DNA from: Actinoplanes xinjiangensis
GTDB lineage: Bacteria; Actinomycetota; Actinomycetes; Mycobacteriales; Micromonosporaceae
Length of the DNA stretch: 64,000 nt
Reading direction: 5' to 3'
NCBI RefSeq assembly: GCF_003148685.1
Contig: NZ_QGGR01000003.1
Span: 124,001-188,000, forward strand
Below the pieces are notes generated by a model, which was not told the origin of the DNA, did not search any database, and saw only the letters and a program-made list of their open reading frames with translations. Within the stretch, counting starts at the first letter, position 1. Every line of letters starts with the position of its first letter. Of the stretch, positions 62,715 through 64,000 are shown piece after piece. The position numbers were made by a program, and so were the translations under genes.

Positions 62715-63563
62715 GTGGTACCTGTGTTGACGGTGCCCATTCGCCAGCTCGGTGAGCCCGAGCGTGCGGCCGTCGAGCGGATTCTCGACGCCGATCCCTA
62801 CGCGGGTGCCCAGATCGCGGAGCGTGTGGCCACTCACGGGCTCAACTGGTGGCGCTCCGACGGGCGGATCTACGGCTACGAGCCGCGTCGCCAGATCGAG
62901 TCGATCATCTGGTCCGGCGCACACCTGGTGCCGGTCGGCGCGACCCCGCCCGCGACCGCCGCGTTCGCCGATCTGCTCGGCGCCGAGCCGCGGATCTGCT
63001 CGTCGATCATCGGCCGCTCCGAGGCGGTGCTGGACCTGTGGGCGCGGCTCGGTGGCAACTGGGGGCCGGCCCGCGACGTGCGACCGCACCAGCCGCTGCT
63101 GGTGACCGACCGGGACCCGGCCGTCCGCCCGGACCCGGCGGTCCGGCTGGTCCGCTCCGGCGAGGTCGATCTGCTGTTCCCGGCCGCGGTGGCGATGTAC
63201 ACCGAGGAGGTCGGCGTCTCGCCGATGCAGGACGACGGTGGGCGCGGCTACCGGCGGCGGATCGCCGAGCTGGTGAAGGCGAAACGTGCGTACGCCCGGT
63301 TCGACGGCGACCTGGTGGTCTTCAAGGCCGAACTGGCGATCGTCACCCGGCGGACCACACAGGTCCAGGGCGTCTGGGTGCACCCCGACTACCGGGGCCG
63401 GGGTCTGGGCACCGCCGCGATGGCTGCCGTCGTGGCCGACGCCCTACGCCGGGTGGCTCCCAGCGTCAGCCTCTACGTCAACGACTACAACACCTCGGCC
63501 CGACGCGTGTACGCCAACTGCGGCTTCACCTCGGCCGGCAGCTTCGCCACCGTGCTCTTCTGA
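62715..63563 (+). CDS. GNAT acetyltransferase with N-terminal DUF4081-like domain
   Basis: A 282-aa two-domain protein. The N-terminal domain (about 1-125: ILDADPYAGAQIAERVATHG; IWSGAHLVPVGATPPATAAF) resembles DUF4081. The C-terminal GNAT domain has VWVHPDYRGRGLGTAAMAAV (acetyl-CoA loop R-G-R-G-L-G) and VNDYNTSARRVYANCGF. The GTG at 62715 is the first usable start; GTG at 62724 is also possible, and neither has a strong ribosome site. It adjoins ispG here and, to my knowledge, in other actinobacteria. Substrate unknown. Confidence 0.87.
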   Translation: MVPVLTVPIRQLGEPERAAVERILDADPYAGAQIAERVATHGLNWWRSDGRIYGYEPRRQIESIIWSGAHLVPVGATPPATAAFADLLGAEPRICSSIIGRSEAVLDLWARLGGNWGPARDVRPHQPLLVTDRDPAVRPDPAVRLVRSGEVDLLFPAAVAMYTEEVGVSPMQDDGGRGYRRRIAELVKAKRAYARFDGDLVVFKAELAIVTRRTTQVQGVWVHPDYRGRGLGTAAMAAVVADALRRVAPSVSLYVNDYNTSARRVYANCGFTSAGSFATVLF

Positions 63564-63648
63564 GCCGGACGACACCGGAGTCGGATCTCGTCGGGGGCGG
63601 ACCTCCGCGGGAACGGGATTCTCCGGAACGGACGTCTGTGGAAACGGG

Positions 63649-63674
63649 CGAAGGGCCCCTCGCGGGGCCCTTCG
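63649..63674. terminator. Perfect 11-bp bidirectional terminator
   Basis: CGAAGGGCCCC / GGGGCCCTTCG with a TCGC loop, 5 bp after the ispG stop and 86 bp after the GNAT stop. It serves the converging genes. Confidence 0.75.
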
Positions 63675-63679
63675 TCGCT

Positions 63680-64000
63680 TCAGTGCACGGTTACGGTCGG
63701 GCCGGGGAGCAGCTCGCGCAGTTCGTCGGGGAGTTCGGCGCCCATCTCGTCGGCGAGGCGGAGTGCCTCCTCCACCAGCGTCTCCACGATGATCGACTCG
63801 GGCACCGTCTTGATGACCTTGCCCTTGACGAAGATCTGGCCCTTGCCGTTACCGGAGGCCACCCCGAGGTCGGCCTCACGGGCCTCGCCGGGCCCGTTGA
63901 CGACGCAGCCCATGACGGCCACCCGCAGCGGCACCGGGAAACCCTCGAGGGCCGCGGTGACCTGCTCGGCGAGGGTGTAGACGTCGACCTGGGCGCGACC
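63680..64000 (-). CDS. ispG: 4-hydroxy-3-methylbut-2-enyl diphosphate synthase, C-terminal part
   Basis: The 3' 106 codons of ispG (gcpE); the frame continues past the window edge. IspG converts cyclic MEcPP to HMBPP in the non-mevalonate isoprenoid pathway using a [4Fe-4S] cluster. The segment has [20 protein letters not shown], holding the last cluster Cys and the conserved Glu of N-G-P-G-E-A, then [18 protein letters not shown]. The C-terminus is complete. Assignment is firm despite truncation. Confidence 0.96.
   Translation of the reverse strand, partial: GRAQVDVYTLAEQVTAALEGFPVPLRVAVMGCVVNGPGEAREADLGVASGNGKGQIFVKGKVIKTVPESIIVETLVEEALRLADEMGAELPDELRELLPGPTVTVH

Overview
The window is very GC-rich, with strong G/C bias at third codon positions, many GTG starts and dense co-directional gene blocks. 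Gene order (nusA-ylxR-infB-rbfA-nrnA-truB-ribF-rpsO-pnp-M16 peptidase-dapB, dapA-rnj, ftsK, rimO-pgsA-cinA-clgR-pspA-pspM) is that of a filamentous actinobacterial chromosome core. The mix of paralogues points to Micromonosporaceae (Actinoplanes-like), but this is an inference from style and synteny; no rRNA or other species marker is present. I see no prophage, insertion sequence, CRISPR array, tRNA or rRNA gene.

Layout. 1-5,300: the 3' end of a SAM-hydrolase gene, a GNAT-like gene, the DNA glycosylase nei2, and the envelope-stress operon clgR-pspA-pspM with two intergenic tandem-repeat arrays. 5,400-13,000: cinA/pncC, pgsA, rimO, a membrane glycosyltransferase overlapping a cysteine-rich HTH regulator, a DUF3291 gene, and ftsK. 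13,000-26,400: a YbjN protein, a secreted streptogrisin-like protease, rnj-dapA, a DUF2752 membrane protein, a YcaQ-type DNA glycosylase, a GNAT enzyme, dapB, an M16 peptidase, pnp, rpsO and ribF. 26,400-29,500: a hybrid histidine kinase and a lone receiver on the opposite strand, splitting the usual ribF-truB neighbourhood. 29,500-40,430: truB, a MATE exporter, nrnA, rbfA, DUF503, a Trm11-like methyltransferase, infB, ylxR, nusA and rimP (translation and ribosome maturation). 40,550-47,020: a lipoprotein and ferritin-like pair, a nucleotidyltransferase-fold protein, map, a STAS antagonist, and a very large hybrid kinase-phosphatase.

47,000-53,700 is the most coherent accessory pathway: permease, glutamine-synthetase-like ligase, aldehyde dehydrogenase, short-chain dehydrogenase, then two overlapping class-I amidotransferase-type gamma-glutamyl hydrolases. 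Together they can import an amine, glutamylate it, oxidise it and release glutamate. A dehydrogenase stands where an amine oxidase would be, which favours an amino-alcohol (ethanolamine-like) substrate over putrescine. 54,000-64,000 holds an orphan SD-ORF-terminator cassette with no ordinary start codon, a MerR regulator, a two-component system with its ABC exporter, an LLM oxidoreductase, a double-PAS hybrid kinase, a PadR regulator with a His/Gly-rich N-terminus, a GNAT protein and the 3' part of ispG.

Recurring themes are short tandem repeats that begin at or near gene 3' ends (nei2, the YcaQ-like gene, clgR/pspA), and a high density of phosphorelay proteins with unusual domain stacking.
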